Shown: one piece after another, positions 7,078-12,065 of the stretch
Layout of the letters: each line of letters begins with the position of its first letter
How positions within the stretch are numbered: position 1 is the stretch's first letter
Assembly (NCBI GenBank): GCA_028694115.1
Contig: JAQUUB010000121.1
Location: 1 to 12,065 of the forward strand
Direction: 5' to 3'
DNA length: 12,065 nucleotides
From: Lachnospiraceae bacterium
Lineage (GTDB): Bacteria > Bacillota_A > Clostridia > Lachnospirales > Lachnospiraceae
Translations under genes and position numbers: made by a program
Notes under the pieces: generated by a model
Told to the model about the DNA's origin: nothing
Seen by the model: only the letters and a program-made list of their open reading frames with translations
Databases searched by the model: none

Positions 7078-8590
7078 ATTTACTGTATCCAATAGCAGCA
7101 AGCTTCTTACAAATTTCATCTTCCAGTTTATGTGACTCCTCAAATAAACCATAAAGTTCTGTAGTAAGTCTTGTCATCTTTTCTTCGAATGGCTCGCCAT
7201 CATCTTCCTGTTCTTCTATCCCAACGTATCGGCCTGGGGTTAATATAAAGTCATTTTCTGATATTTCATCTATTGTAGCAACTTTACAGAAACCTTGAAT
7301 ATCCTCATAACCCTCTGCATTTTTCCAGTTATGATAGGTGCTTGCTATTATCTTAATTTCTTCTTCACTTAACTCACGTACCCTACGATCTACCATAAAC
7401 CCTAGGTTTCTTGCGTCAATGAATAGTACCTTATCCTTTGTATTTTCATTCTTGCCTTTTCTTAAAATCCATAGACAAACCGGAATGCCTGTAGAATAGA
7501 ATAACTGACCAGGCATAGCAACAATGCACTCTACCACATCACCTCGAAGCATATTGGTTCTAATTGCACCTTCATTTGACGTGTTCGAACTTAATGAACC
7601 ATTTGCTAATACAGTCCCACAAACACCCCCAGCTGGATTTAAGTGATGAAGCATGTGTTGTAGCCAAGCATAGTTAGCATTACCTACTGGAGGCGTTCCA
7701 TATCTCCAACGTACATCCTCTCGTAAACGCTCTCCTCCCCAATCAGAAACATTAAACGGTGGATTTGCTAATACATAATCTGCTTTCAATGTCTTGTGTA
7801 AATCCTCATGGAAAGAATCCGCATTATGACTTGCAAGATCCGCATCGATTTGTCTTAGTGCCAAATTCATCTTAGCAAGCTTCCATGTAGTAGGATTAAA
7901 CTCTTGACCATATACAGAGATATTTCGAATATTGCCCTGATGTTCAGTAACAAATTTTGCAGATTGACAAAACATACCACCACTTCCGCAAGCAGGGTCA
8001 AAGACACGTCCTTTAAATGGCTCAATCATTTCAACAAGGGTACGAACAATACAAGAAGGAGTATAAAATTCTCCACCTAACTTACCTTCTGCACTTGCAA
8101 ATTTACTTAAGAAATATTCATAAACTCGTCCTAATACATCTCGCTCTTTTGCAATGTCCGTACCAACTTCAATATTAGCAAATAGGGTCACCAATTCACC
8201 CAATCTGATTTTATCCAGTTCAGGTCTGGAATAATTCTTACTGAGAACACCTTTTAATGATGTATTCTCTTTTTCTAATAATTCCATGGCATTATCAATC
8301 ACTTTCCCAATTTCAGGAGACATAGCATATGATTCGATGGTACTCCATCTAGCCTCTAATGGCACGAAGAATATATTCTCTGCTGTATACTCATCTTTAT
8401 CCTCTTCGAAACCAGATTCTTCGTGTAATAGCAATTGATACTTGTCATTAAATGAATCAGAAACATATTTTAAAAAAATAAGCCCAAGTACGACGTGCTT
8501 ATATTCCGACGCATCCATACTACCTCTAAGCTTATCTGCTGCTAACCATAATTTATCTTCAAAACCGATATTCGTTGTTCCTACTGCCAT
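7076..8590 (-). CDS. hsdM: Type I restriction enzyme, methyltransferase (M) subunit HsdM
   Basis: N6-adenine methyltransferase subunit, which forms the M2S modification enzyme with HsdS and uses S-adenosylmethionine. It has 504 residues, normal for HsdM. The N-terminal helical domain (about 8-160) contains [20 protein letters not shown]. The catalytic domain shows [10 protein letters not shown] at 198-207 (motif I, SAM binding) and NPPF at 276-279 (motif IV, catalysis), followed by [15 protein letters not shown] and the C-terminal part. AAGGGAGAG before the ATG at 8590 fixes the start. It is the first gene of the operon, downstream of a near-consensus promoter. Nothing is missing. Confidence 0.96.
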   Translation of the reverse strand: MAVGTTNIGFEDKLWLAADKLRGSMDASEYKHVVLGLIFLKYVSDSFNDKYQLLLHEESGFEEDKDEYTAENIFFVPLEARWSTIESYAMSPEIGKVIDNAMELLEKENTSLKGVLSKNYSRPELDKIRLGELVTLFANIEVGTDIAKERDVLGRVYEYFLSKFASAEGKLGGEFYTPSCIVRTLVEMIEPFKGRVFDPACGSGGMFCQSAKFVTEHQGNIRNISVYGQEFNPTTWKLAKMNLALRQIDADLASHNADSFHEDLHKTLKADYVLANPPFNVSDWGGERLREDVRWRYGTPPVGNANYAWLQHMLHHLNPAGGVCGTVLANGSLSSNTSNEGAIRTNMLRGDVVECIVAMPGQLFYSTGIPVCLWILRKGKNENTKDKVLFIDARNLGFMVDRRVRELSEEEIKIIASTYHNWKNAEGYEDIQGFCKVATIDEISENDFILTPGRYVGIEEQEDDGEPFEEKMTRLTTELYGLFEESHKLEDEICKKLAAIGYSK

Positions 8591-8641
8591 TTTATCTCTC
8601 CCTTATAAATACATTTCTATATTAATCATATCTAATATATC

Positions 8642-8657
8642 GTACGACAAACCGTAC
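8642..8657. promoter_or_regulatory. Inverted repeat in the hsdM leader
   Basis: GTACG and CGTAC separated by 6 bp lie in the leader of about 110 nt between the hsdM promoter and start codon. This could be a short operator for a control protein or a small RNA hairpin. It is short enough to be chance. Confidence 0.25.
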
Positions 8658-8710
8658 TTCATATTTAACATTTGCTTTATCTAAATCAATACAATTCAAA
8701 TACCTTTTCC

Positions 8711-8739
8711 ATTATAAACCAATACAATATTATTTTCAA
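8711..8739 (-). promoter_or_regulatory. Promoter of the hsd operon
   Basis: On the minus strand TTGAAA (8734-8739) and TATAAT (8711-8716) are separated by 17 bp. Transcription should start near 8704, giving a leader of about 113 nt before hsdM. Confidence 0.75.
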
Positions 8740-8761
8740 AGCATTTACAATTATCTACAGC

Positions 8762-8795
8762 AAAACACACCCATTTTATCCCTAAAATAAGTGTG
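8762..8795 (-). terminator. Terminator after the DUF262-type gene fragment
   Basis: On the minus strand CACACTTATTTT pairs with AAAATGGGTGTG through a tight loop, followed by TTTT. Two positions pair only as U-G in the minus-strand RNA and would be A-C mismatches on the plus strand, so the transcript is leftward. A related hairpin occurs at 11968-12001. Confidence 0.75.
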
Positions 8796-8826
8796 TTCAA
8801 TTACTATTTATTCAATTCTGTTTCGA

Positions 8827-9588
8827 TTATCCCAACAAACAACGTATCAGAGTTACTCCATCTGGAATAATTGCTTGCTTACAGAACTCAACTTTTTGTT
8901 CATCGTTCATATCATTGTAGTAATCGATGAGCCTCATATCGTTTTTACTACCATTACTTCTTCCTTCGAGCAATTGTAGGTTTGCCAATCTATTACGATT
9001 GCCTCTCCATCTTCTCCAATCATCCATTAATACAGATACAGGCTTACTACCATCAAATCTATCAAAAGGATGCAGATGGTCCTGCTCATATTTAAAGTTC
9101 TTGTTTGTCCAATCAAGGCATAGATAGTAAAGTGCCTCACCTGCAACACGGCTACCTTTTTCAGAGTTTAGAATATCTTCTATTTTTCCATCGGTCACTC
9201 TAAGGTCATTCATCTGATTAAGCATATCAACTGTGATTTCATAATCATTTTCATTAATGTTACTCTTCATCTGCTGTAGCTTACTTGTAGTACCGGATTG
9301 GAAATAAGTAAACAGAATGGCTCTTATCAAATACGCACGAATCCCTTCTGTATTATCCTTGTAATCTGGGTTGTAATACATGAAGTAAACTATAGGCAAT
9401 AATACATTCCAGCTGCTCGAAAAACGGCTAACCTCAATCTTCATACCTTTTAACAATGATTCCAGATCCTTTAATGACTTTTTAAACTCACTCCAATTGT
9501 TCTTTAATTCTTCTGCTATTTGTTTATTGATGTTTGACTTAATTACATCACCATAAAGCATTAGATAGCAGATAGCACGTCTCCACAT
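8827..9588 (-). pseudogene. C-terminal part of a DUF262/DUF1524 (GmrSD-like) HNH nuclease
   Basis: An open frame of about 253 codons matching the C-terminal part of DUF262-type nucleases. It contains RFSSSWNVLLPIVYFMYYNP, then EQDHLHPFDRF (168-178, catalytic D170-H171), and RNRLANLQLLEGRSNGSKND with N203 and K215 in the expected places. The N-terminal DUF262/ParB-like NTPase half, about 300 residues in complete proteins, is missing. The frame begins inside the dispersed repeat at 9565-9590 with no ribosome binding site before the first ATG. The 3' end and its terminator are intact. This is a gene cut at its 5' side at the repeat. If expressed, it would be a nuclease domain without its NTP-dependent control domain. 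Confidence 0.75.
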
Positions 9589-9770
9589 GCGGGGCTGTCT
9601 TTCTTTGCTGCATTCTTGTCAGTAGTGTTTTCAAATTTTTTACAAACATATCTGACCTGATCTCGTTTCAATCCTAATGCTTGGCCTATTTTCACATAGC
9701 CCAGACCTTCCTGGTGGAGTTTGATGATTGTATACTCCATCTGCTTTATTACTCTTATTTTTCCTTCCAT
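9561..9770 (-). CDS. Small helix-turn-helix protein, probably truncated
   Basis: AAAGGAG lies about 10 nt before the ATG at 9770, which makes MEGKIRVIKQMEY the start rather than an ATG further upstream. Residues 10-40 include LHQEGLGYVKIGQALGLKRD and QVRYVCKK, a sigma-factor-like HTH of the kind found at the N-terminus of longer Firmicute proteins that carry a zinc finger. The 69-residue product ends in ACGDVLSAI, coded by the dispersed repeat, so the natural C-terminus appears to have been replaced. It overlaps the start of the DUF262 fragment in another frame. It probably binds DNA; the large inverted repeat around its start region is an obvious candidate target. Confidence 0.6.
   Translation of the reverse strand: MEGKIRVIKQMEYTIIKLHQEGLGYVKIGQALGLKRDQVRYVCKKFENTTDKNAAKKDSPACGDVLSAI
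9565..9590. repeat. Dispersed 26-bp repeat, copy A
   Basis: ATAGCAGATAGCACGTCTCC plus ACATGC. It matches copy C (12040) at 24 of 26 positions. It lies exactly where the truncated HTH gene meets the truncated DUF262-type gene. Confidence 0.65.
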
Positions 9771-9775
9771 ACAAA

Positions 9776-9829
9776 ACAACTCCTTTATTTTATAGTGGTT
9801 GTAGTAATCACTCAAAATAAAGGAGTTGT
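9776..9829. promoter_or_regulatory. 16-bp perfect inverted repeat around the HTH gene promoter and ribosome binding site
   Basis: ACAACTCCTTTATTTT (9776-9791) and its exact complement (9814-9829) flank 22 bp that also holds AGTG/CACT. One arm covers the AAAGGAG of the HTH gene. The other overlaps a TTGACA (minus strand, 9827-9832) whose -10 partner would be weak (GATTAC at 9804-9809). Two arms placed on the -35 and on the ribosome binding site suggest autoregulation, or an RNA hairpin hiding the start. Confidence 0.5.
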
Positions 9830-9835
9830 CAAGAT

Positions 9836-9861
9836 AAAAAAAACTAACCATAAGGCTAGTT
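9836..9861 (-). terminator. Strong terminator before the HTH gene
   Basis: On the minus strand AACTAGCC pairs with GGTTAGTT over 8 bp, one of them a G-U pair, around a TTAT loop. It is followed directly by a run of eight T. It ends the candidate small RNA or the DUF3800 transcript. Confidence 0.8.
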
Positions 9862-9951
9862 ATATAATACAATGTTACCAATTGCCTAATAGTGACGACA
9901 ATACATGCCGCTTACCTAGATAATGGCACTTACATAGGACTTACTGTTGGT
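9836..9951 (-). ncRNA. Probable small structured RNA of about 115 nt
   Basis: This is a self-contained minus-strand unit between the DUF3800 and HTH genes. It has a promoter at 9958-9986, a predicted start near 9951, and a strong terminator at 9836-9861. AATGTTACCAA (9871-9881) and TTGGTAACATT (9947-9957) form an 11-bp closing stem, of which at least 5 bp would remain in the transcript. Inside, CCUA/UAGG and GUGCC/GGCAU can pair in nested fashion around an AU-rich loop. No reading frame with a ribosome binding site is present. I do not recognise an RNA family. The alternative is a miniature transposable element with 11-bp ends; a possible ATAATA duplication flanks it. Confidence 0.45.
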
Positions 9952-9957
9952 AACATT

Positions 9958-9986
9958 ATAATATCATATGCGTAAATGCCTGTCAA
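9958..9986 (-). promoter_or_regulatory. Promoter of the candidate small RNA
   Basis: On the minus strand TTGACA (9981-9986) is 17 bp from TATTAT (9958-9963). A TATAAT overlaps at 9955-9960 but with a 20-bp spacer. The -35 box lies in the loop of an AAATGCC/GGCATTT hairpin that begins at the DUF3800 stop codon. That hairpin has no U tract on the minus strand, so it may not stop DUF3800 transcripts. Confidence 0.55.
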
Positions 9987-10003
9987 TATTCCATGGCATT
10001 TTT
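9974..10003 (+). terminator. Weak hairpin with T tract, plus strand, overlapping the DUF3800 stop
   Basis: AAATGCC (9974-9980) pairs with GGCATTT (9995-10001), followed by a short T run on the plus strand. It could stop antisense transcription into the DUF3800 gene. The stem is 7 bp with a 14-nt loop, so the call is weak. Confidence 0.3.
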
Positions 10004-10712
10004 ATAGTGGAAAATCAAAAATAAATTTTAGCAAATCACTCTCTTTAAGCTTTATGAATAAATCTGTATACTGCCCTGTTTTCAACTCCGAATAATATAA
10101 ATTTGCAAGTACATCGGCAATTTGAATGTATTTATTATTTGAAGAATCAAAATATGTCACATGAAAATCTTCATTACAAACCCCACTCAATGTCAATTCT
10201 GTATTGAGGTAATTTTCCAAGAAATATTTTGTTTCTGTCTTTTCATTTCTCTCATCCAACTGCAGATTACATTCTTCTTTTGGCAAATATCCATTTTTCA
10301 TAAAATATTCTAGTGCTAGTTTTAAAGTAAAGTTAAATGTTCTGGCTGTATTAGAGCAAAAAGTATCTGTAAGTCTAGTATTATCCAACTTTATGTAGAA
10401 AATCTCAAAATGTTTCTTTTTACAAAAGAATTCTATAAACTTCAATTTCATTTCCTTATCGAACTGCGCCCCTTTTAGTTCTTGAAATTTATCATTAATA
10501 AACATGCGATTACCTGGCTTGATTATCTCGCCTTTTGAATTTACCTTAGGTTTGTCCAATTCTTTTAATTTTTGATAGTTCGATGAAATAAATCTTTTGT
10601 ATGCACGATCCAATGCTTTTTTATCTGTAACATATACCAACGCAATAATAAAATTCTTATTATTGGAAGAATGATTGTTAATTGATCCTGACTCATCTAT
10701 ATAAATATTCAT
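10002..10712 (-). CDS. DUF3800 family protein (predicted RNase H-like nuclease)
   Basis: A 236-residue protein beginning MNIYIDESGSI, the hallmark of DUF3800, with the DESG motif at residues 6-9. Other conserved parts are ELKGAQF at 78-84, LDERNEK at 152-158 (D153, E154), and IQIADVLANLYY at 196-207 (D200). These acidic residues fit the proposed RNase H-like, metal-dependent active site. The length is normal and the protein looks complete. AAAGGA precedes the ATG at 10712. DUF3800 genes are common in defence islands and prophages, but their exact substrate is not settled. Here the gene stands alone, directly upstream of the candidate small RNA, which may be relevant or accidental. Confidence 0.85.
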   Translation of the reverse strand: MNIYIDESGSINNHSSNNKNFIIALVYVTDKKALDRAYKRFISSNYQKLKELDKPKVNSKGEIIKPGNRMFINDKFQELKGAQFDKEMKLKFIEFFCKKKHFEIFYIKLDNTRLTDTFCSNTARTFNFTLKLALEYFMKNGYLPKEECNLQLDERNEKTETKYFLENYLNTELTLSGVCNEDFHVTYFDSSNNKYIQIADVLANLYYSELKTGQYTDLFIKLKESDLLKFIFDFPL

Positions 10713-10722
10713 GGTAAAATCC

Positions 10723-10765
10723 TTTCGACTTTTTCAGATATAATTATACATGAAGATGGTCGAAA
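10723..10765. promoter_or_regulatory. Inverted repeat flanking the probable DUF3800 promoter
   Basis: TTTCGAC (10723-10729) and GTCGAAA (10759-10765) symmetrically flank a minus-strand TATAAT at 10743-10748. The first arm overlaps the ribosome binding site. The matching -35 (TATACT) is poor, so the promoter may need help or be weak. The arms could bind a repressor. Confidence 0.4.
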
Positions 10766-10780
10766 AGTATATTGTAAATA

Positions 10781-10972
10781 CTAATCCTTAACAAACTTAT
10801 CATTCTCAAATAATTTTTTTGCATAAGCCAGCAATCTCTCATATTGCTTTTCATTTTGGTTCGCAATACCTTCCAAGACAATAGTATCAACTTCATCATT
10901 TAAAACGTGGATCTTTCTATGACAATTAGGACATATAGCAGCCACATTGTCCATTGTGTCTTTCCCTCCATT
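10781..10972 (-). pseudogene. 3' remnant of an HNH endonuclease gene
   Basis: The minus strand encodes NGGKDTMDNVAAICPNCHRK followed by IHVLNDEVD, ending at a stop at 10781. This is the second half of a typical HNH domain (GG.DT..N, C-x2-C-H, final H). An in-frame TAG lies at 10973-10975, immediately upstream, and the first half with the catalytic His is gone. An internal ATG at 10954 could start a 57-residue peptide, but no good ribosome binding site fits it. The 5' side has been replaced by sequence containing dispersed repeat copy B. Confidence 0.7.
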
Positions 10973-10997
10973 CTACGGGCTTTCTAAGCCTTCCGAG

Positions 10998-11023
10998 ATA
11001 GCAGACAAACCGTCTCCACATGC
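10998..11023. repeat. Dispersed 26-bp repeat, copy B
   Basis: Matches copy C at 22 of 26 positions. It lies 23 bp upstream of the broken edge of the HNH remnant, in the same orientation as copies A and C. The AGAC-N5-GTCT hairpin in it is kept although the loop differs from copy C. The surrounding 10976-11164 holds no gene that I can support. Confidence 0.6.
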
Positions 11024-11164
11024 GTGGTGCGGTGCCAAGTGCTATATTTTTAAAATTATTAACTCGGAAACCTTTTATACATTTCCATTAATACAAGAAG
11101 TGCTCCTGCTTATAATTTTCTTCCGAATAAAGCTTTACTAGATTTTCTGTTAATATCTCTGTAT

Positions 11165-11707
11165 TCAACTTTGCTCCCAATCATCATGTAAATGCTCTAA
11201 TACAGAAAAATCAAGAATAGAGTTCATGTATCCTGCTTCACACTGTCCCATTTTTTTCTGCTTATATATTAGTCCAGCATTCTTAATTATTGTCTTCTTA
11301 CTTTTTCTGATAAAAATGAGTTCCTTTTGTATCAAATCCTTATATGTAGTGTCCGTTTCCTGTTCAACATCGTATAATTCCAATTCCGAGTCTGGAACTG
11401 GTATCATATTACTAATGCGTACTGTGCCCTTCAACTCATCCTCACCTGAAATTCCTTCTGATATAATTCTCAAGATCGTAAGCGTACTCTTACGAATTAC
11501 ATTTTTACCATTCTGCAAAATATAATCACTGTCTTTTGGAGATGATAATGGTATGTAATATTTATAATTTTCAATTTTGAAAACTATCCCTAAATACTTT
11601 CTTGTATGCGAACGTTGCCCCTCTTTATTTGAATAAACGTTTGGCACCGTCTTACGCAAATAAGAAATATACTGATCAGATACACTGTATAATTCCAGAT
11701 TTTCCAT
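11165..11707 (-). CDS. toxN: Type III toxin, ToxN/AbiQ-family endoribonuclease
   Basis: Endoribonuclease of a type III toxin-antitoxin system. Such toxins cut cellular and phage RNA and process their own repeat RNA, which then inhibits them; several block phage infection. The 180-residue length is typical. The family pattern is clear: ELYSVSDQYISYLR at 5-18, RKYLGIVFKI at 36-45, YYIPLSSPK at 50-58 (the Ser/Lys region used in RNA cleavage), and MIPVPDSELELYD at 101-113. AAAGGA lies before the ATG at 11707. The gene follows the toxI repeats and an intervening terminator, the standard layout. No truncation is seen. The subfamily (ToxN, CptN or AbiQ-like) was not resolved. Confidence 0.9.
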   Translation of the reverse strand: MENLELYSVSDQYISYLRKTVPNVYSNKEGQRSHTRKYLGIVFKIENYKYYIPLSSPKDSDYILQNGKNVIRKSTLTILRIISEGISGEDELKGTVRISNMIPVPDSELELYDVEQETDTTYKDLIQKELIFIRKSKKTIIKNAGLIYKQKKMGQCEAGYMNSILDFSVLEHLHDDWEQS

Positions 11708-11733
11708 TTTTCTTTTCCTTTGTGCCTAAAAAG

Positions 11734-11760
11734 AAAAAGGTGAGAGTTTTCTCACCTTTT
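11734..11760 (-). terminator. Attenuating terminator between toxI and toxN
   Basis: On the minus strand AAAAGGTGAGA and TCTCACCTTTT form an 11-bp stem with an AAAC loop, ending in T residues and TCTTTTT. In known type III loci such a terminator lets most transcripts end after the antitoxin RNA, with limited read-through into the toxin. Confidence 0.85.
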
Positions 11761-11875
11761 CCGAGTTTAAAGTTTCCCACTTATGCGGTAGGGACTCTCC
11801 TGAGTTTAAAGTTTTCCACTTTACGGTAGGAACTCACCTGAGTTTAAAATTTCCCACTATATGGTAGGGACTCTC
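11761..11875. repeat. Three tandem 38-39 bp toxI repeats
   Basis: Units at 11761-11799 (39 bp), 11800-11837 (38 bp) and 11838-11875 (38 bp), each starting C(C/T)GAGTTTAAA on the plus strand. A partial CCGAGTT follows at 11876-11882. There are no unique spacers, so this is not a CRISPR array. Confidence 0.9.
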
Positions 11876-11883
11876 CCGAGTTC

Positions 11884-11901
11884 GATAGATGAACATCTAT
11901 C
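11884..11901. promoter_or_regulatory. 18-bp palindrome at the 5' end of toxI
   Basis: GATAGATGAACATCTATC has 8-bp arms. It falls a few bases downstream of the predicted transcription start, so it could be a protective 5' hairpin of the RNA or a repressor site. Confidence 0.45.
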
Positions 11902-11912
11902 TTGTTAATATT

Positions 11913-11941
11913 ATTATACGCAACTCATAAAAATATGTCAA
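11913..11941 (-). promoter_or_regulatory. Promoter of the toxI-toxN locus
   Basis: On the minus strand a perfect TTGACA (11936-11941) is exactly 17 bp from a perfect TATAAT (11913-11918). A start near 11906 is predicted. Such strength fits the need for a large excess of antitoxin RNA. Confidence 0.9.
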
Positions 11942-11967
11942 TTAATTTCAAAAAAATCTTCAACAGC

Positions 11968-12001
11968 AAAATGCACCCATTTTTAGTTGCAAAGTAAGTG
12001 C
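11968..12001 (-). terminator. Terminator of a gene lying beyond the right edge, or of a deleted gene
   Basis: On the minus strand GCACTTA pairs with TGGGTGC using two U-G pairs, followed by ATTTTGCTG. The stem, the tail and about 30 bp upstream resemble the terminator region at 8762-8820. No coding sequence remains between it and repeat copy C. Confidence 0.55.
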
Positions 12002-12039
12002 GCCAAACCATTACTTTTTTAATTTCTACTTAGTTTTAT

Positions 12040-12065
12040 ATAGCAGACAGCACGTCTCCACATGT
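12040..12065. repeat. Dispersed 26-bp repeat, copy C (at window end)
   Basis: ATAGCAGACAGCACGTCTCC plus ACATGT. Read on the minus strand it can end a frame as CGDVLSAI followed by a stop, just as copy A does. It may continue past the window edge. Confidence 0.6.

Larger units (their letters stand above)
11761..11906 (-). ncRNA. toxI: ToxI antitoxin RNA precursor
   Basis: Minus-strand transcript predicted from about 11906 to the terminator at 11760. It contains three tandem repeat units (11838-11875, 11800-11837, 11761-11799) plus a partial unit at its 5' end. Each unit contains GAGU, then UCCC or UUCC, CUACC, GUGG, AAA-rich sequence and ACUC. Units 1 and 3 carry UCCC facing GGGA; unit 2 carries UUCC facing GGAA, a compensatory change that supports base pairing. 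GAGU and ACUC can close each unit. In this class the toxin cuts the precursor into single units, each of which binds a toxin molecule. Confidence 0.88.

Noticed and set aside
9771..9881. Longer form of the HTH protein starting at 9881
   Set aside because: It would translate through the terminator and the inverted repeat and adds a hydrophobic stretch with no ribosome binding site; the ATG at 9770 has AAAGGAG.
8642..11014. GACAAACCGT shared by the hsdM leader (8646) and repeat copy B (11004)
   Set aside because: Only 10 bp match, the flanks differ, and copies A and C do not share it; probably coincidence.
10998..11050. Group II intron or IS end suggested by GTGCG near repeat copy B
   Set aside because: No domain V/VI structure, no reverse transcriptase and no transposase were visible in the window.
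11226..11829. Plus-strand open frames at 11226-11525 and 11602-11829
   Set aside because: They run antisense through the ToxN gene, and the second also through the toxI repeats, with no supporting start signals.
11761..11882. CRISPR array
   Set aside because: The 38-39 bp units are contiguous with no unique spacers, there are no cas genes, and the position before a ToxN gene fits an antitoxin RNA.

Overview
The window is AT-rich DNA with strong AGGAGG-type ribosome binding sites, sigma-A-like promoters and U-tailed terminators. This points to a low-GC Firmicute, and the protein flavour (small HTH gene, hsdS-linked recombinase remnant, ParB-like debris) suggests a Clostridia/Lachnospiraceae member; that assignment is inference. 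Every convincing gene lies on the minus strand, so the region reads from right (12065) to left (1). It looks like a defence island with several decayed genes.

Right end (about 11165-12065): a type III toxin-antitoxin locus. A consensus promoter (TTGACA, 17 bp, TATAAT) is followed by three 38-39 nt toxI repeats, an attenuating terminator and a ToxN/AbiQ-family endoribonuclease gene. Upstream of it lie the terminator of another gene and a short dispersed repeat at the window edge.

Middle (about 8760-11165): a mosaic of one intact gene and several fragments. It holds the 3' end of an HNH gene, an intact DUF3800 gene, a probable small structured RNA with its own promoter and terminator, a truncated HTH gene, and the C-terminal part of a DUF262/DUF1524-type (GmrSD-like) nuclease gene. 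A 26-bp repeat occurs three times in the same orientation (9565, 10998, 12040). Each copy sits at the 5' edge of gene debris, which suggests a common mobile-element end or recombination junction.

Left two thirds (478-8590): a type I restriction-modification operon in the order hsdM - 2TM membrane protein - recombinase fragment - hsdS - HNH protein - small frameshifted gene - hsdR. HsdM, HsdS and HsdR look complete and carry their catalytic motifs. The extra genes are embedded among the subunits. The membrane-protein gene is bracketed by a 23-bp direct repeat, as if it had been inserted. The 58-residue recombinase-like fragment before hsdS may be the remnant of an hsdS-inverting enzyme.

Left edge (1-477): a ParB-like gene remnant abutting hsdR, a terminator for the hsd operon, and a plus-strand terminator belonging to a gene outside the window. 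The ParB-like remnant hints that the island sits in or beside a conjugative element. The best candidates for undescribed biology are the membrane and HNH proteins embedded in the hsd operon, the structured RNA at about 9836-9957, and the repeat-capped gene fragments.
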